From assembly GCF_009789575.1 (NCBI RefSeq), contig NZ_CP046908.1, positions 1,798,001-1,862,000 of the forward strand: DNA of 64,000 bases, written 5' to 3'. The translations under genes were made by a program, and so were the position numbers. The notes under the pieces were generated by a model. That model did no database searches, was not told where the DNA came from, and worked only from the letters and a program-made list of their open reading frames with translations. Source of the stretch: Stappia indica (GTDB taxonomy: Bacteria; Pseudomonadota; Alphaproteobacteria; Rhizobiales; Stappiaceae). Positions 18,421 to 29,439 of the stretch are shown here, piece after piece; position 1 is the first letter of the stretch, and the number at the start of each line of letters is the position of its first letter.

Positions 18421-18461
18421 TCAAAAAACGACGCCCGGACGAAGACCCGTCCGGGCGTTGT
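18421..18461 (-). terminator. rho-independent terminator for the peptidase operon
   Basis: 14-bp stem with one G-T pair (arms 18428-18441 and 18448-18461, core CGCCCGGACG), followed on the minus strand by a run of six T (A-run at 18423-18428). It lies 124 bases downstream of the M20 peptidase stop and would end the dpp-ggt-peptidase transcript. Confidence 0.7.
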
Positions 18462-18584
18462 CGTGTGCGGGGATATCTCGAACCTGTCCCCGCCCCCGCT
18501 CTCCAAGTAATCCCCGCCGGTCCGACCCGTGGCATGATGGCGACGGATCGGACGAGCGGGTTTGCCGATTGAGGCGGCGGCGTC

Positions 18585-20000
18585 TCAGGCGGTCGCTTCG
18601 GCCGTCTTGCCGGCGCGGGCCGCGTTCGCCTCGCCGATGTCCCAGAAGAGGCCGGCCATCATCGCCAGCGCTTCGCGGGTCATGGAATGGAGCGCGTGCT
18701 CGTTCGGCGCGTGCTGGGAGCAGCCGGGGTAGGAATGCGGCACCCAGACGGTCGGCAGGCCGAGAATGTCGGCGAAGGTCTCGTTCGGCAGCGAGCCGGC
18801 GAGGTTCGGCAGAATCGCCGGCTTCTTGCCCGTGGTCGCCTCGATGGAGGTCTTGACCCGCGTGACCCAGGGATGGTCGGGGTCGAGGCGCGTTGCATGG
18901 AAGAAGCCGCGGTCGGCGGGGACGATCTCGACCATCTGGAAGCCGTTGGCATCGAGATGACGACGCAGCGCCGGCAGGATGTCGTCGGGATCGGTGCCGA
19001 CCACATAGCGCAGCTGGCAATGGGCATGGGCGCGGCCCGAAATGGCGTTGACCGGAGCGGACGGCACGCCGCTGGTCTGGGCGAGAATGGCGAAGCTGTT
19101 CCAGCCGAAGACGCGCTCGGACGGGGTGAGGCTCTCCTCGCCCCAGTCGGTGTCGACGGTGGGTCCGTCGAAACCGCCGACCGGGCAGTCCTTCAGCGCC
19201 TCGCGCACGGCCGGCGTCAGGCTGGTCGGGCGCCACTCCGGCACCTGGATCTGGCCGCGGCGGTCGGTGATCGAGGCGAGCGCATGGGCCAGCACCATGG
19301 CCGGGTCGCGCAGCAACCCGCCCCAGTTGCCCGAATGGTGGGCGCCCTCGCGCAGCTCGACGCGCAGGTCGAAATTGACCGCGCCGCGCGAGCCCATGAA
19401 CAGGGTCGGACGGTCGGGATGCAGGCGCGGGCCGTCGGAGGCGATCAGCACGTCGGCGGCGAAGGTCTCGCGGTTCTGCGAGAACAGCTCGGCAAGGCCA
19501 GGCGAGCCGCATTCCTCGCCCATCTCGATGATGATCTTGCAGTTGAAGCCGAGCGAGCCGCGCTCCTCAAGGATCGTCCGCAGCGCCGCGATATTGATGC
19601 AGTGCTGCCCCTTGTTGTCGGCGGTGCCGCGCCCATAGAGCTTGTCGCCCTCGCGCACCAGGCGGAAGGGATGCAGCCCCTCGCGCCACTGGTCGGTCTG
19701 GGCGCGGATGACGTCGCCATGGCCGTAGGTGAGGACCGTCTCGAAGGCCGGGTCCTCGATGCGCTCGGCAAAGAGGAAGGGCACGGACGGGTCGACCGGG
19801 TTGGTCATGATGCGGCAGGCGAAGCCGAGCCCGGTGAGCTTGGGCTCCATCTCCTCGACCAGGTAGCGCATCAGCTCCGCCCGACGGGACGGGTCCTGGC
19901 TCTCGGTCTCGAAGGCGAGCATGCGGGCGAGCTCGGTCTCGTAACCGCCGCTCGAAAGGAAAGTGTCGATGCGCGCGATGACGCTCTCACGGTTTGCCAC
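18585..20000 (-). CDS. M20-family metallopeptidase
   Basis: 471 residues of the ArgE/DapE/CNDP dipeptidase type. Zinc ligands and catalytic residues are visible as H94 in [10 protein letters not shown]128 in GTADNKG, and the Glu pair E162-E163 in MGEECGSPG, with a dimerisation domain in the middle. No signal peptide, so it is cytoplasmic. I chose the GTG at 20000, which lies 1 base after the stop of the gamma-glutamyltransferase gene; the longer frame runs through that gene. As last gene of an operon with a peptide ABC importer, it likely splits imported dipeptides or acylated amino acids. Confidence 0.85.
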   Translation of the reverse strand: MANRESVIARIDTFLSSGGYETELARMLAFETESQDPSRRAELMRYLVEEMEPKLTGLGFACRIMTNPVDPSVPFLFAERIEDPAFETVLTYGHGDVIRAQTDQWREGLHPFRLVREGDKLYGRGTADNKGQHCINIAALRTILEERGSLGFNCKIIIEMGEECGSPGLAELFSQNRETFAADVLIASDGPRLHPDRPTLFMGSRGAVNFDLRVELREGAHHSGNWGGLLRDPAMVLAHALASITDRRGQIQVPEWRPTSLTPAVREALKDCPVGGFDGPTVDTDWGEESLTPSERVFGWNSFAILAQTSGVPSAPVNAISGRAHAHCQLRYVVGTDPDDILPALRRHLDANGFQMVEIVPADRGFFHATRLDPDHPWVTRVKTSIEATTGKKPAILPNLAGSLPNETFADILGLPTVWVPHSYPGCSQHAPNEHALHSMTREALAMMAGLFWDIGEANAARAGKTAEATA

Positions 20001-20001
20001 G

Positions 20002-21585
20002 TCAGGCTCCCTCGGTTTCGGGCACGGCGTCGCCCCATGGCGACATGATCTCCGTGCAGCCCATGTTGATGCCGTCCTGCCGCAGCACGCCGGCCGGGCA
20101 GGCGAAGGCATACGGGAAGACGGTGCGGCGGGTGGCCGTCACCGGATGGACGGCGGACAGCGCGGACACGACCGACTGCGGCAGCGTCTCGTCGGCGAGG
20201 ATCGCCCCGCCGCCGCTGTTGTCGATGCGCGGCTGGTGAAAGGCCTCCTCCAGGGACATGTCGAAGTCCATCAGGAAGGAGGTGAGATTGAGCACGGCCG
20301 GCAGGATCTTGCGGCCGCCGGACGCGCCGATGGCGAAGCGCCGGCCGGCCTTCTCGCCGATGGCCGGGCAGACGTTCATCAGGCAGGCCTTGTTCGGCGC
20401 CAGCGAGTTCGGCTTGCCGGGCTCGGGGTCGAACCACATGATGCCGTTGTTCATCAGGAGGCCCGTGGAGGGCGAGACGACGCGAGACCCGAACACCGCC
20501 AGCAGGGTCTGGGTGACGGCGCACATGTTGCCGTGCCGGTCGACGACGCTGAAATGGGTGGTGCAGGACGGGGTGCCGGAGCCTTCCGCCTCGCCCGTGT
20601 CGCCCATTTCGCGCAGCCGCCGCTCGTAAGCGGCCGACAGCGCGCGGGCCATCTCGGCATAGCTGGTGCCGTCCGGCGCGGAGGTCGGCGTGAAGGCGGC
20701 CTCCATCATCGCAAGACATTCGACGAGATTGGCGCCCGCCGTCAGGCCGCGCGCCGCATGGATCGTGCCGCCGCGATAGGAAGTCTCCAGCGCCGGGGCG
20801 AGCACCGCCCGGTAGGCGGCAAGGTCGGCCTGCGACAGCGAACCGCCCTTGGCCTGCACGTCGGCGGCCATCGCCGCGGCGATATCGCCCTCGTAGAAGT
20901 CGCGCGCACCGGCCTCGGCGATGCGCCGCAGCGTGCCGGCCAGCCGGCCCTGGTCGAGGCGGATGTTGGGAACCGCGGTCCAGCCGGAGGATTTCGGCCA
21001 GACCCCGTCGTCGAGGAACATGGCCGCCGCATCCGGATCCTTGGCGAGCTCGCGCGCCACCGACGAAATGATCAGCGAGGCGTACCAGTCGACCAGCATG
21101 CCCTCGGCGGCAAGGTCGGCCGCCGGCATGACCAGGTCCTTCCACCCCATCCGGCCCCAGGTGGCGTGCGCCAGTTCCATGCCGGCAACGGTGCCGGGAA
21201 CCGCGATCGCCGTGGCGCCCTGGACGTTGCGGTCCTCGACCACGGACGGCCAGGGGAAGAGGTCGTTCGACTTGCCTTCGCCCGACAGCGGGTAGTCGGC
21301 CGGATCGAGGGCGGCGGGCGAGCGCATGCCGAAATTGATGCTGTGCGCCTTCTGCTCGTCCTCGCGCCACAGGACCATGGCGCCGCCGCCCGCCGGGCCG
21401 CTCATCCACGGCTCCAGCACGCCGACGGCGAAGGAGACGGCAACCGCCGCATCCACCGCATCGCCCCCGGCGGCCAGGACGGCCGCGCCGGTCTCTGCGG
21501 CCACCCGGTGCTGCGAGGCGACGACGCCGCCGCGGGTCTCGATGACATGCTTGCGCACGGACTGGGTGCGCGAAAGATTGCTCAT
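20002..21585 (-). CDS. gamma-glutamyltransferase-family protein (cytoplasmic)
   Basis: 527 residues of the Ntn-hydrolase family that self-cleaves into two chains. The new N-terminal nucleophile would be T342 in CTTHFSVVD, matching the Thr of E. coli Ggt. A later [11 protein letters not shown] segment also matches. Unlike the classic enzymes there is no signal peptide: the protein opens [14 protein letters not shown]. Position between a Dpp importer and an M20 peptidase suggests it removes gamma-glutamyl or other acyl groups from imported peptides, for example glutathione. Substrate not proven; acylases share the fold. Confidence 0.8.
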   Translation of the reverse strand: MSNLSRTQSVRKHVIETRGGVVASQHRVAAETGAAVLAAGGDAVDAAVAVSFAVGVLEPWMSGPAGGGAMVLWREDEQKAHSINFGMRSPAALDPADYPLSGEGKSNDLFPWPSVVEDRNVQGATAIAVPGTVAGMELAHATWGRMGWKDLVMPAADLAAEGMLVDWYASLIISSVARELAKDPDAAAMFLDDGVWPKSSGWTAVPNIRLDQGRLAGTLRRIAEAGARDFYEGDIAAAMAADVQAKGGSLSQADLAAYRAVLAPALETSYRGGTIHAARGLTAGANLVECLAMMEAAFTPTSAPDGTSYAEMARALSAAYERRLREMGDTGEAEGSGTPSCTTHFSVVDRHGNMCAVTQTLLAVFGSRVVSPSTGLLMNNGIMWFDPEPGKPNSLAPNKACLMNVCPAIGEKAGRRFAIGASGGRKILPAVLNLTSFLMDFDMSLEEAFHQPRIDNSGGGAILADETLPQSVVSALSAVHPVTATRRTVFPYAFACPAGVLRQDGINMGCTEIMSPWGDAVPETEGA

Positions 21586-21645
21586 GGGATGTTCCTCACC
21601 ACAGGCGGGACGACGGCGGGGCGACGATGGTCAGCGGGGCGGTGG

Positions 21646-22655
21646 TCAGCGGGCGGGCGCCGCGTGCAGATGGCAGTCGACATGGCCCTGCGGCCCGGCG
21701 ACATGGGGCGGCGGGGTGGTCTTGCAGATGTCCATGACCTTCGCGCAGCGCGGATGGAAATGGCAGCCGGACGGCGGGTCGATGGGGTTGGGATAGGCCG
21801 CGCCGAGATGGGTGTCGGGCACCGAAAGGTTCGGGTCCGGCGTCAGCACGGATTCCAGCAGCGCCTGCGTGTAAGGGTGGCGCGGGCCGGCGAAGAGTTC
21901 GGACGCCGGAGCCTCCTCGACGATCTTGCCGAGATACATGACGGCAACGCGGGTCGCCAGGTGCTCGACCACCGCCAGATTGTGGCTGATGAACAGATAG
22001 GTGAGGCCCAGCTCCTCGCGCAGGTCGCCGAGCAGGTTGAGGATCTGCGACTGCACCGACACGTCGAGCGCCGAGGTCGGCTCGTCGCAGATGACGATCT
22101 CCGGGTTCATCACCAGGGCGCGGGCAATGGCGACGCGCTGGCGCTGGCCGCCCGACAACTGGTTGGGATAGCCGCGCAGCACGCGCTGCGGCAGGCCGAC
22201 GAGATCGAGCATGCGCGCGACGGACTTGGCCCGCGAGGCGCTGTCGCCGATCTTGTGGACCACCAGCGGCAGGGCGATGATGTCCTCGATGCACTTGCGC
22301 GGATTGAGCGACGAGTACGGATCCTGGAAGATCGGCTGGATGCGCCGGGCGAGCACGGTGCGCTCGCGCGCGGTGACCTCGCGCCCGTCGATCAGCACCT
22401 TGCCGGAGGTCGGTGCCTCCAGGCCGAGCAGGATCTTGGCAAGGGTCGACTTGCCGCAACCGCTCTCGCCGACGAGGCCGAGCACGTCCTTGCGGTGGAT
22501 CTTCAGGCTGACGCCGCCGAGCGCATTCAGGGGCTTTGCGGCAGAGAACATGCCCTGCTTGACCCGGTAGGTCTTGGTGACGCCGACAAGTTCGAGGACC
22601 GGAGCGGCGCCGGCTTCGGGTGCGGCGGTTTCGCGCGTGACGGTTTCGGGCGTGC

Positions 22656-22659
<4 letters not shown>
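21646..22659 (-). CDS. dipeptide/oligopeptide ABC transporter ATP-binding protein (DppF type)
   Basis: 337 residues. Walker A GESGCGKST, Q-loop FQDPYSSLNPR, signature LSGGQRQR and Walker B IVICDEPTSALD are all present, followed by the C-terminal oligopeptide-binding domain with the Cys pair in CHFHPRCAKVMDIC that is usual in DppF/OppF. The ATG overlaps the stop of the DppD-type gene by 4 bp. It is the energising subunit with DppD on the cytoplasmic side. Confidence 0.87.
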
Positions 22660-23642
<983 letters not shown>

Positions 23643-23647
23643 GGATC

Positions 23648-24547
23648 TCAGCCCCTGTTTTCCGGTGCGGTGACGTCGCGCAGGCCGTCGCCGAGAAGGT
23701 TGATGGCCAGCACCAGGATGAACAGCGCGACGCCCGGAATGGCGATCAGCCAGGGCTCGAACAGCATCATCTGCTTGCCTTCGGAGATCATCAGGCCCCA
23801 GGACGGGGTCGGCGGCTGCACGCCGAGGCCGAGGAACGAGAGCGCCGCCTCCAGCAGGATGGCGTGCGCCATTTCCAGCGTCGCGACGACGATCAGGTTG
23901 TTGACCACGTTCGGCATGATCTCGCGCAGGATGATGCGACGGGTCGAGCAGCCGATGGCCCTGGCGGCGTTGACGTATTCGAGGTCGCGCACCTGCAGCA
24001 CGGAGGAGCGCATCACAACCGCGAACCGGTCCCACAGCAGCAGGCCGAGGACGCAGACCACCACCTGCAGCGAGCCGCCGAGAATGGCGACGACGGCCAG
24101 CGCCACCAGCACCACCGGCATGGCGAGGCGCACGTTGATCAGGAAGGTGACGACGAGATCCACCCGGCCGCCGAAATAGCCGGCGGCAACGCCCATCGCC
24201 GTGCCGATGAGGCCGGAGATCAGCGCGGCGAACAGGCCGATGGCGAGCGAGATGCGCGCGCCGTAGAGCAGCCGCGCGAGATAGTCGCGCCCCAGATAGT
24301 CGGTGCCCAGCAGATGGTTCGGGTCCGAGCCCGCCATCCAGAACGGCGGCTTCATGCGCGCCATCAGGTCCTGGGCGTAGGGGTCGTGCGGCGTCAAGAG
24401 CGGGGCGAACAGCGCCAGCGCGACGATGATCGTCAGGACGACGATGCCGAAGACGAGACCGTAATGGCCGAAGATGCGCTTGCGCAGGAGCGCGGCCGGG
24501 CTCGGGGTGCGGAGGTCTTCCGCGACGGTTTCGATGGTGCGTGCCAT
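23648..24547 (-). CDS. dipeptide/oligopeptide ABC transporter permease (DppC type)
   Basis: 299 residues with an N-terminal cytoplasmic tail of about 30 residues, then six membrane helices. The EAA-type loop is seen around EYVNAARAIGCSTRRIILREI, the interface with the ATPases. It starts 6 bases after the DppB-type stop. Together the two permeases form the channel. Confidence 0.85.
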   Translation of the reverse strand: MARTIETVAEDLRTPSPAALLRKRIFGHYGLVFGIVVLTIIVALALFAPLLTPHDPYAQDLMARMKPPFWMAGSDPNHLLGTDYLGRDYLARLLYGARISLAIGLFAALISGLIGTAMGVAAGYFGGRVDLVVTFLINVRLAMPVVLVALAVVAILGGSLQVVVCVLGLLLWDRFAVVMRSSVLQVRDLEYVNAARAIGCSTRRIILREIMPNVVNNLIVVATLEMAHAILLEAALSFLGLGVQPPTPSWGLMISEGKQMMLFEPWLIAIPGVALFILVLAINLLGDGLRDVTAPENRG

Positions 24548-24553
24548 GTCGGA

Positions 24554-25471
24554 TCAGCCCACCCGGATGCGCGGATCGAGCCAGGCATTGACCAGATCCG
24601 ACAGGAACGTGAAGACGATGTAGAACAGCGAGAAGATCAGGATCAGCGCCTGCACGGTCGGCAGGTCGTTGCGGGCGATCGACTCCCAGGCGAGATAGCC
24701 GGCGCCGTGCAGGGCGAAGATGGACTCCACCACGATGGAGCCGCCCAGCATGAAGCCCATCTGCACGGCGGCAAGGCTGACCACCGGCACCACCGCGTTG
24801 CGCAGCGCATGCTTGAACATCACCCGCGTCTCGCTGGCGCCCTTGGCGCGCGCGGTGCGGATGTAGTCGGCGTTCAACACCTCCAGCATGCCGGCGCGCG
24901 TCAGGCGCATGATCGCCGGCATGGCGTAGTAGCCGAGCACGACGGTCGGCATGATGAAGTGCTTCCAGGTCGAGGAGCCGGACGGCGGCAGCCAGCCGAG
25001 CTGGATCGAGAAGACGACGATCAGCACCAGGCCGAACCAGAAGCTCGGCATCGCCTGGCCCATCACCGACAGGAACAGCGCGGTGCGGTCGATCAGCGAG
25101 TTCGGGCGCATCGCCGCGGCAACGCCGAGCGGAATGGCGGTGACCAGCGCGAAGGAGATGCCGCACACGCCGAGCAGCATCGTCGTCGACAGGCGCTCGC
25201 CGATCAGCTGGGCGACCGGCACGCGGAAATAGTAGCTCTGCCCGAAATCGCCCGACAGCGCGCCGAACAGCCAGTCGGCATATTGCACCATGAACGGCCG
25301 GTCGAAGCCGTAGAGGACGCGGATCGCCTCGATGTCGGTGGCGGAGGCGTTCTCGCCGGCAATCGCCGAAGCCGGATCGCCGGACATGAACAGCAGGCTG
25401 AAGCTCAGCAGCGACACGGTGAAGGTCACCAGAATGGCGAGCCCCAGCCGTTTCAGGGTGAACATAAGCAT
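24554..25471 (-). CDS. dipeptide/oligopeptide ABC transporter permease (DppB type)
   Basis: 305 residues (303 if the second ATG at 25465 is used). The first membrane helix starts almost at once (LAILVTFTVSLLSFSLLF), followed by a periplasmic loop and the conserved DYIRTARAKGASETRVMFKH coupling loop. Typical DppB length and order. Separated from the binding-protein gene by 188 bases that hold a strong hairpin. Confidence 0.85.
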   Translation of the reverse strand: MLMFTLKRLGLAILVTFTVSLLSFSLLFMSGDPASAIAGENASATDIEAIRVLYGFDRPFMVQYADWLFGALSGDFGQSYYFRVPVAQLIGERLSTTMLLGVCGISFALVTAIPLGVAAAMRPNSLIDRTALFLSVMGQAMPSFWFGLVLIVVFSIQLGWLPPSGSSTWKHFIMPTVVLGYYAMPAIMRLTRAGMLEVLNADYIRTARAKGASETRVMFKHALRNAVVPVVSLAAVQMGFMLGGSIVVESIFALHGAGYLAWESIARNDLPTVQALILIFSLFYIVFTFLSDLVNAWLDPRIRVG

Positions 25472-25602
25472 CTCGGGTTCCGATCGTCAGGCGGCCGCAT
25501 CATGCGGGGGCGGAGCGAAACGGGCTTGCCAATGGCGCAAGGAGCCGCGCTCCGGAACGGAAGGCGGACGCTCGCTCAGGCATGGCGAAGCTGCGAAAGG
25601 CA

Positions 25603-25641
25603 CGATCCGCGCCCGGCGAGAGGAAGGCCGGGCGCGGGTCG
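25603..25641 (-). other. intercistronic hairpin between peptide-binding protein and permease genes
   Basis: 15-bp stem with one G-T pair (25603-25617 and 25627-25641; core CCGCGCCCGGC) and a 9-base loop, 18 bases after the binding-protein stop. No T-run follows on the minus strand. Probably protects the upstream mRNA or partly terminates, giving more binding protein than permease. Confidence 0.6.
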
Positions 25642-25659
25642 CAGGTCTCGGCTCGGCGC

Positions 25660-27174
25660 TTAGTTCCAGCGAACGTGGAAGAAGCGCACGACCTCGTCCG
25701 GGGTCGGGGTGAAGGTCGCCTCCTTCGTGAACACGTAGTTCGCGTTGTAGGAGAACAGCGGCACCCAGTAGGCCTCGTCGGCGATCTTGTTCAGCGCCTT
25801 GGAGTAGTTCTCCTTGCGCACCGCCGGATCGACGGAGGTGTCGGCGACGTTGAGCCACTCCAGCACCTCGTCGTCACGGGCGAAGTCTTCCTTGCCGTGC
25901 TTGAAGAACTGGCTGGTGATCGCCGAGGCGTCGTTGACCGAGTAGGAGCCCCAGGTCTGGAAGCTCATGCTGGTCTCGCCCTTGTGGCGCATGTCGCGCA
26001 GGGCCGAGTACTGCAGGAACTTCAGGTTGGCCCGGATGCCGACATTGGCGAGGTAGGAGAGCATCGCCTCGGCATAGGGCCGGTCGCGGTAGGCGTAGAA
26101 GTCGACCTCGAAGCCGTCCGGATAGCCGGCCTCCGCGAGCAGCGCCTTGGCCTTCTCCGGATCGAACTCGTACTTGGTCACGTCGAGGTCGCAGCCGAAC
26201 TGGCTCGGGAAGCAGGCCGAATGCACGACCTTCGAGGCGCCCTTGAGCAGGTTGTCGACGATGGCCTGGCGGTCGATGGCATGGGCGATGGCCTGGCGCA
26301 CCTTGGTCTTGGTCATCGGGTTGTCGGCGCCGCTGCGGCCAGCCGCATCGAGCTCCAGATAGCCGACGCGCATGGTGCTCTCGTTGACGACGTTGACCCG
26401 GTCCATCATCGCCAGCTTCTCGGCCTGGTCGGCCGGCACGCCCCAGATGAAGTCGAGGCCGCCGCTGAACAGCTCGGCGAGCTGGGTGTTGATGTCGGGA
26501 ATGGTGCGGATGTCGACGGTGCCGATATTCGCCATGCCCTTCGGGCCGCCGTGATAGCCCTCGTACTTCTTCAGCACGAAATGCTTGCCGGGCTCGACGC
26601 TCTCGACCTGGTAGGGACCGGTACCGACCGGCTTCAGCGCCATGCCGGCGGGACCGGCCTCGGCGTAATACTCGTTCGGATAGATCGAGACCGGGCCGGC
26701 GAGATACTCGAGCGCGGCCGGGAACGGACCATTGGTGAAGATGCGGACGGTGTACTTGTCGACCTTCTCCGCGCCCTTCATCCAGTTGACGTTGCGCTGG
26801 ACGACGACGCCGTTCTCCGGCTTGGAGACGAACTCGACCGTGTAGACCACGTCGTCGGCGTCGAACTCCTCGCCGTTGTGGAACTTGACGCCCTCGCGCA
26901 GCTTCAGCTCCAGCGTGGTGTCGTCGACCCAGGTCCAGGAGGTCGCAAGGTTGCCCTCGTACTCGCCGGTCTCCTGGTTGAGATAGAGCAGGCCGTCCCA
27001 GATGGACCGCTGCAGGATCACGCCCTCGCGGGCGGAATTGAAGTAGCTGTCGACCGATTCCAGTTCCTTGGTGAAGGCGGCATTCAGCGTGTCGTTGGCC
27101 TTGTCGGCCATGGCGCTGCCGGCAGTCATGACGACGGCCAGGGCAACGGTGCTCATCAGGAGGCGTGTCTTCAT
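25660..27174 (-). CDS. peptide ABC transporter substrate-binding protein (SBP_bac_5)
   Basis: 504 residues of the DppA/OppA cluster C. A signal peptide spans about 1-24 (ending SAMA), and the mature N-terminus starts KANDTLNAAF. Family features include the LKLREGVKFHNGEEFDADDV region near residue 95 and a long C-terminal lobe. The ATG at 27174 is chosen over a TTG four codons upstream. It is the first gene of the operon, divergent from the IclR regulator. Fits a di- or oligopeptide, or another amide-linked solute handled by the gamma-glutamyltransferase and M20 enzymes. Confidence 0.85.
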   Translation of the reverse strand: MKTRLLMSTVALAVVMTAGSAMADKANDTLNAAFTKELESVDSYFNSAREGVILQRSIWDGLLYLNQETGEYEGNLATSWTWVDDTTLELKLREGVKFHNGEEFDADDVVYTVEFVSKPENGVVVQRNVNWMKGAEKVDKYTVRIFTNGPFPAALEYLAGPVSIYPNEYYAEAGPAGMALKPVGTGPYQVESVEPGKHFVLKKYEGYHGGPKGMANIGTVDIRTIPDINTQLAELFSGGLDFIWGVPADQAEKLAMMDRVNVVNESTMRVGYLELDAAGRSGADNPMTKTKVRQAIAHAIDRQAIVDNLLKGASKVVHSACFPSQFGCDLDVTKYEFDPEKAKALLAEAGYPDGFEVDFYAYRDRPYAEAMLSYLANVGIRANLKFLQYSALRDMRHKGETSMSFQTWGSYSVNDASAITSQFFKHGKEDFARDDEVLEWLNVADTSVDPAVRKENYSKALNKIADEAYWVPLFSYNANYVFTKEATFTPTPDEVVRFFHVRWN

Positions 27175-27228
27175 CTGCTCAATCAACCGGCGCGGAACCG
27201 GTCCCTCTGGTTTTCGATTATTATATAC

Positions 27229-27262
27229 TAATACGTTTGACCGTATTATGGTTGAGCGTATT
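27229..27262. promoter_or_regulatory. candidate IclR operator in divergent promoter
   Basis: TAATACG-N6-CGTATTA (27229-27248) is a perfect 7-bp-arm palindrome. Its right part also forms a direct repeat, GTTTGACCGTATT (27235-27247) and GGTTGAGCGTATT (27250-27262), 15 bp apart. It lies between the dpp-type operon and the IclR gene, in a distinctly AT-rich stretch. Confidence 0.55.
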
Positions 27263-27351
27263 GTCCAGTTTGGAACGTGTCAAGAATCCAAAACTCACGT
27301 CATCCGCAAGATTATTGCGCCAAAGACGGAGCGAAAGGACAGGAAGGGTCT

Positions 27352-28128
27352 ATGCCGAAGGAAAAGCAGGACACTTTGTTCGTCGGCTCGCTCGACAAGG
27401 GGCTGCGCGTGCTCAGCCTGTTCAACGAGCATCACACGGTGCTGGGGCTGACCGAGATCGCCGAACTCACCGGGCTCGACAAGAGCGCGGCGCAGCGGCT
27501 GACCAACACGCTGCACAAGACCGGCTATCTCAACAAGGACCCGGAATCGCGGCGCTACAGCCCCTCGATCAAGTTCCTGGAGCTGGGCAACGCCTATCAA
27601 TGGGCCGACCCGCTGGTGCAGCTCGCCATGCCCAAGGCGATCGAGCTGGGGCGCTCGCTGGGCGAGCGGGTCAACGTCGCCAGGCTCGCCGGCCAGGAGA
27701 TCGTCTACGTGATCCGCATCCCGACCCAGCTCACCGCCTTCGGCGCGATGGTGTCCGGACGGCGGCTGTCGGCGCTGACCACCTCCAGCGGACGGGCGAT
27801 GATCGCAAGGCTGAGCGAGGCGGAGCGCAAGGTGGCGGTCGAGACCTGGCCGATCAAGCCGCTGACGCCCAAGACGACGACCGACCGGGCCAAGATCGCC
27901 GAGGCCATCGAGGAGGCGGTCGCCTGCGGCTACGGGCTGACACATAGCGAGAACATCATGAACGAGATCGGCATCGCCGCGCCGATCATGTCCGGCGACG
28001 GGCGGCCGGTCGCCACCGTGCAATGCTCGGTCTCGAGCCTGAAATGGAGCGTGGAGCGGGTGCGCGGGGAACTGGCCCCGCACCTGATCGAGGTCGCCAA
28101 CTCGATCCACCTGCCGCGCGGCGCGTAA
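27352..28128 (+). CDS. IclR-family transcriptional regulator
   Basis: 258 residues. The N-terminal winged helix (about 10-75, with LTEIAELTGLDKSAAQRL) is followed by the IclR effector domain with GYGLTHSENIMNEIGIAAPI. Translation most likely begins at the ATG 27352, which has AGGAAGGG just upstream; an in-frame extension to 27277 would read through the promoter DNA. Divergent from the peptide ABC operon, so it probably controls uptake and hydrolysis together. It converges on the kinase gene at 28157. Confidence 0.85.
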   Translation: MPKEKQDTLFVGSLDKGLRVLSLFNEHHTVLGLTEIAELTGLDKSAAQRLTNTLHKTGYLNKDPESRRYSPSIKFLELGNAYQWADPLVQLAMPKAIELGRSLGERVNVARLAGQEIVYVIRIPTQLTAFGAMVSGRRLSALTTSSGRAMIARLSEAERKVAVETWPIKPLTPKTTTDRAKIAEAIEEAVACGYGLTHSENIMNEIGIAAPIMSGDGRPVATVQCSVSSLKWSVERVRGELAPHLIEVANSIHLPRGA

Positions 28129-28156
28129 GGCCTCGAGCCCCCGTCAGGCGGCTAAG

Positions 28157-29434
28157 TCAGGCGGCGAACCGGTCGAAGAGATCGAGCGGGCCGACCTGCC
28201 CGCCCTTGAGCATCAACCGCATGCCGTCGAGCGGCGTGCCCGGCGCATGGCCGCGGCAGACGGCAACGCCCGAACCGGCGCGGGCGACGAAGGAGAGACT
28301 CTCGAAGCCGAGGCGGCGCACCACCGCCCCCGAGGTATCGCCGCCGGCGACCGCCAGCGCGGCAACGGGATGCAGGGCGAGGATGCGCGCGGCGAGCTCG
28401 GCAAGGCTCTCGGAAAGGGCATCGGGCGCAAGGCCGTAATCGGCGTGCGGATCGAGATGGGCGAGCACGTTGGTGCCGCCGGCCAGCAGCTGGGCGCAGC
28501 GCGCCGCGAACAGCTCCCGCCCCTCCCCCGTGATGTCGGACGCGCCGAGGGCAAGGCGCGTGTAGCGCGTCGCCGTGGCGACCTGCGCCGCGGTTGCCGC
28601 CGAGCGGCTGCCGGCCAGCACCAGGCGCGGACCGGGAACCGGGCCGAGCGCAGACGCATCCGGGACGCTTTCGCCCCCCGTCTCTGCGGCCCTTCCCGCC
28701 ACCGCCTCGGCAACGCCGCTGGCGCCGACCAGCAGCAGGGGCCGGCCATGGGTTTCCAGCAGCGACAGGGCAAGGCCCAGCATCTCGATATCCGTATCGT
28801 CGACCGCATCGACCAGCACGCGGCGCCCGCTGCCGTCCGCCATGGCGGCCACACTGGCTGCGGCATCCGCAAGCTCGGGCCGCGCCAGCAGCGCGACATC
28901 GCCGAGCCCTTGCGCGGCGAGATGACGGCGCAGGTCCGCCTCCCCCATCGGCGTGACCGGATGGCGGCTCATCACCGGATGGCGGTCGATGCGGTGCACC
29001 TGCCCGTCGGGGGCACGCGCGAACAACGTGCCGAACAGGCAGAAGCGCTGCAGGCTGGGCTGGCCGCCGACAATGACGGTGAGCGCCGGCGACAGCTCCT
29101 CCTCCAGCACGGCGACGGCCGCGCCGACATTGCCCACATGCGGGGCGGAATCGAAGGTGGAGCAGATCTTGTAGTGCACGAAACGGGGCAGGCATCCCCG
29201 CACCAGCGGCATCAGGGCGCGCAGGCGCGGCTCGACCTCAGACGGCGCGCCGGCGCGAAAGTCGGTGGCGATGCCGACGGCCGGAAACGCGCCCTTGCCG
29301 CGCGGCGTCTGCGGCAGACGGGCAAGGCCTTGCCGCTCCAGGCACAGGCGCGCGGCAATGCCGGCCTCGGCCAGCGTCGCCAGCGTGTCGGACGCGCCGG
29401 TGAAATCGTCTCCGATGAAGACGTAGCCGCTCAT
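28157..29434 (-). CDS. oiaK: four-carbon acid sugar kinase family (DUF1537), OiaK-like
   Basis: 425 residues. The DUF1537 N-terminal motif IGDDFTGASDT (residues 7-17) carries the catalytic/substrate Asp residues, and the C-terminal nucleotide-binding half has AGGDTSGAVVRRLG. Kinases of this family phosphorylate tetronates, 3-oxo acids or 3-oxo-isoapionate. The gene is directly downstream (5-bp gap) of a RuBisCO-like protein gene, the pairing described for OiaK (3-oxo-isoapionate 4-kinase) and OiaX in D-apionate catabolism. The family is sure, the exact substrate is inferred from this pairing. Confidence 0.68.
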   Translation of the reverse strand: MSGYVFIGDDFTGASDTLATLAEAGIAARLCLERQGLARLPQTPRGKGAFPAVGIATDFRAGAPSEVEPRLRALMPLVRGCLPRFVHYKICSTFDSAPHVGNVGAAVAVLEEELSPALTVIVGGQPSLQRFCLFGTLFARAPDGQVHRIDRHPVMSRHPVTPMGEADLRRHLAAQGLGDVALLARPELADAAASVAAMADGSGRRVLVDAVDDTDIEMLGLALSLLETHGRPLLLVGASGVAEAVAGRAAETGGESVPDASALGPVPGPRLVLAGSRSAATAAQVATATRYTRLALGASDITGEGRELFAARCAQLLAGGTNVLAHLDPHADYGLAPDALSESLAELAARILALHPVAALAVAGGDTSGAVVRRLGFESLSFVARAGSGVAVCRGHAPGTPLDGMRLMLKGGQVGPLDLFDRFAA

Positions 29435-29439
29435 GCCCG

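Noticed and set aside
25472-25659. Small gene or riboswitch in the gap between peptide-binding protein and permease
   Set aside because: No start with a ribosome site and no riboswitch core; the gap is explained by the 15-bp hairpin.
27196-27220. GGAAC upstream of the IclR gene as a stress promoter
   Set aside because: At N16 and N17 the sequence reads CGAT or GATT rather than CGTT, and no stress gene follows.
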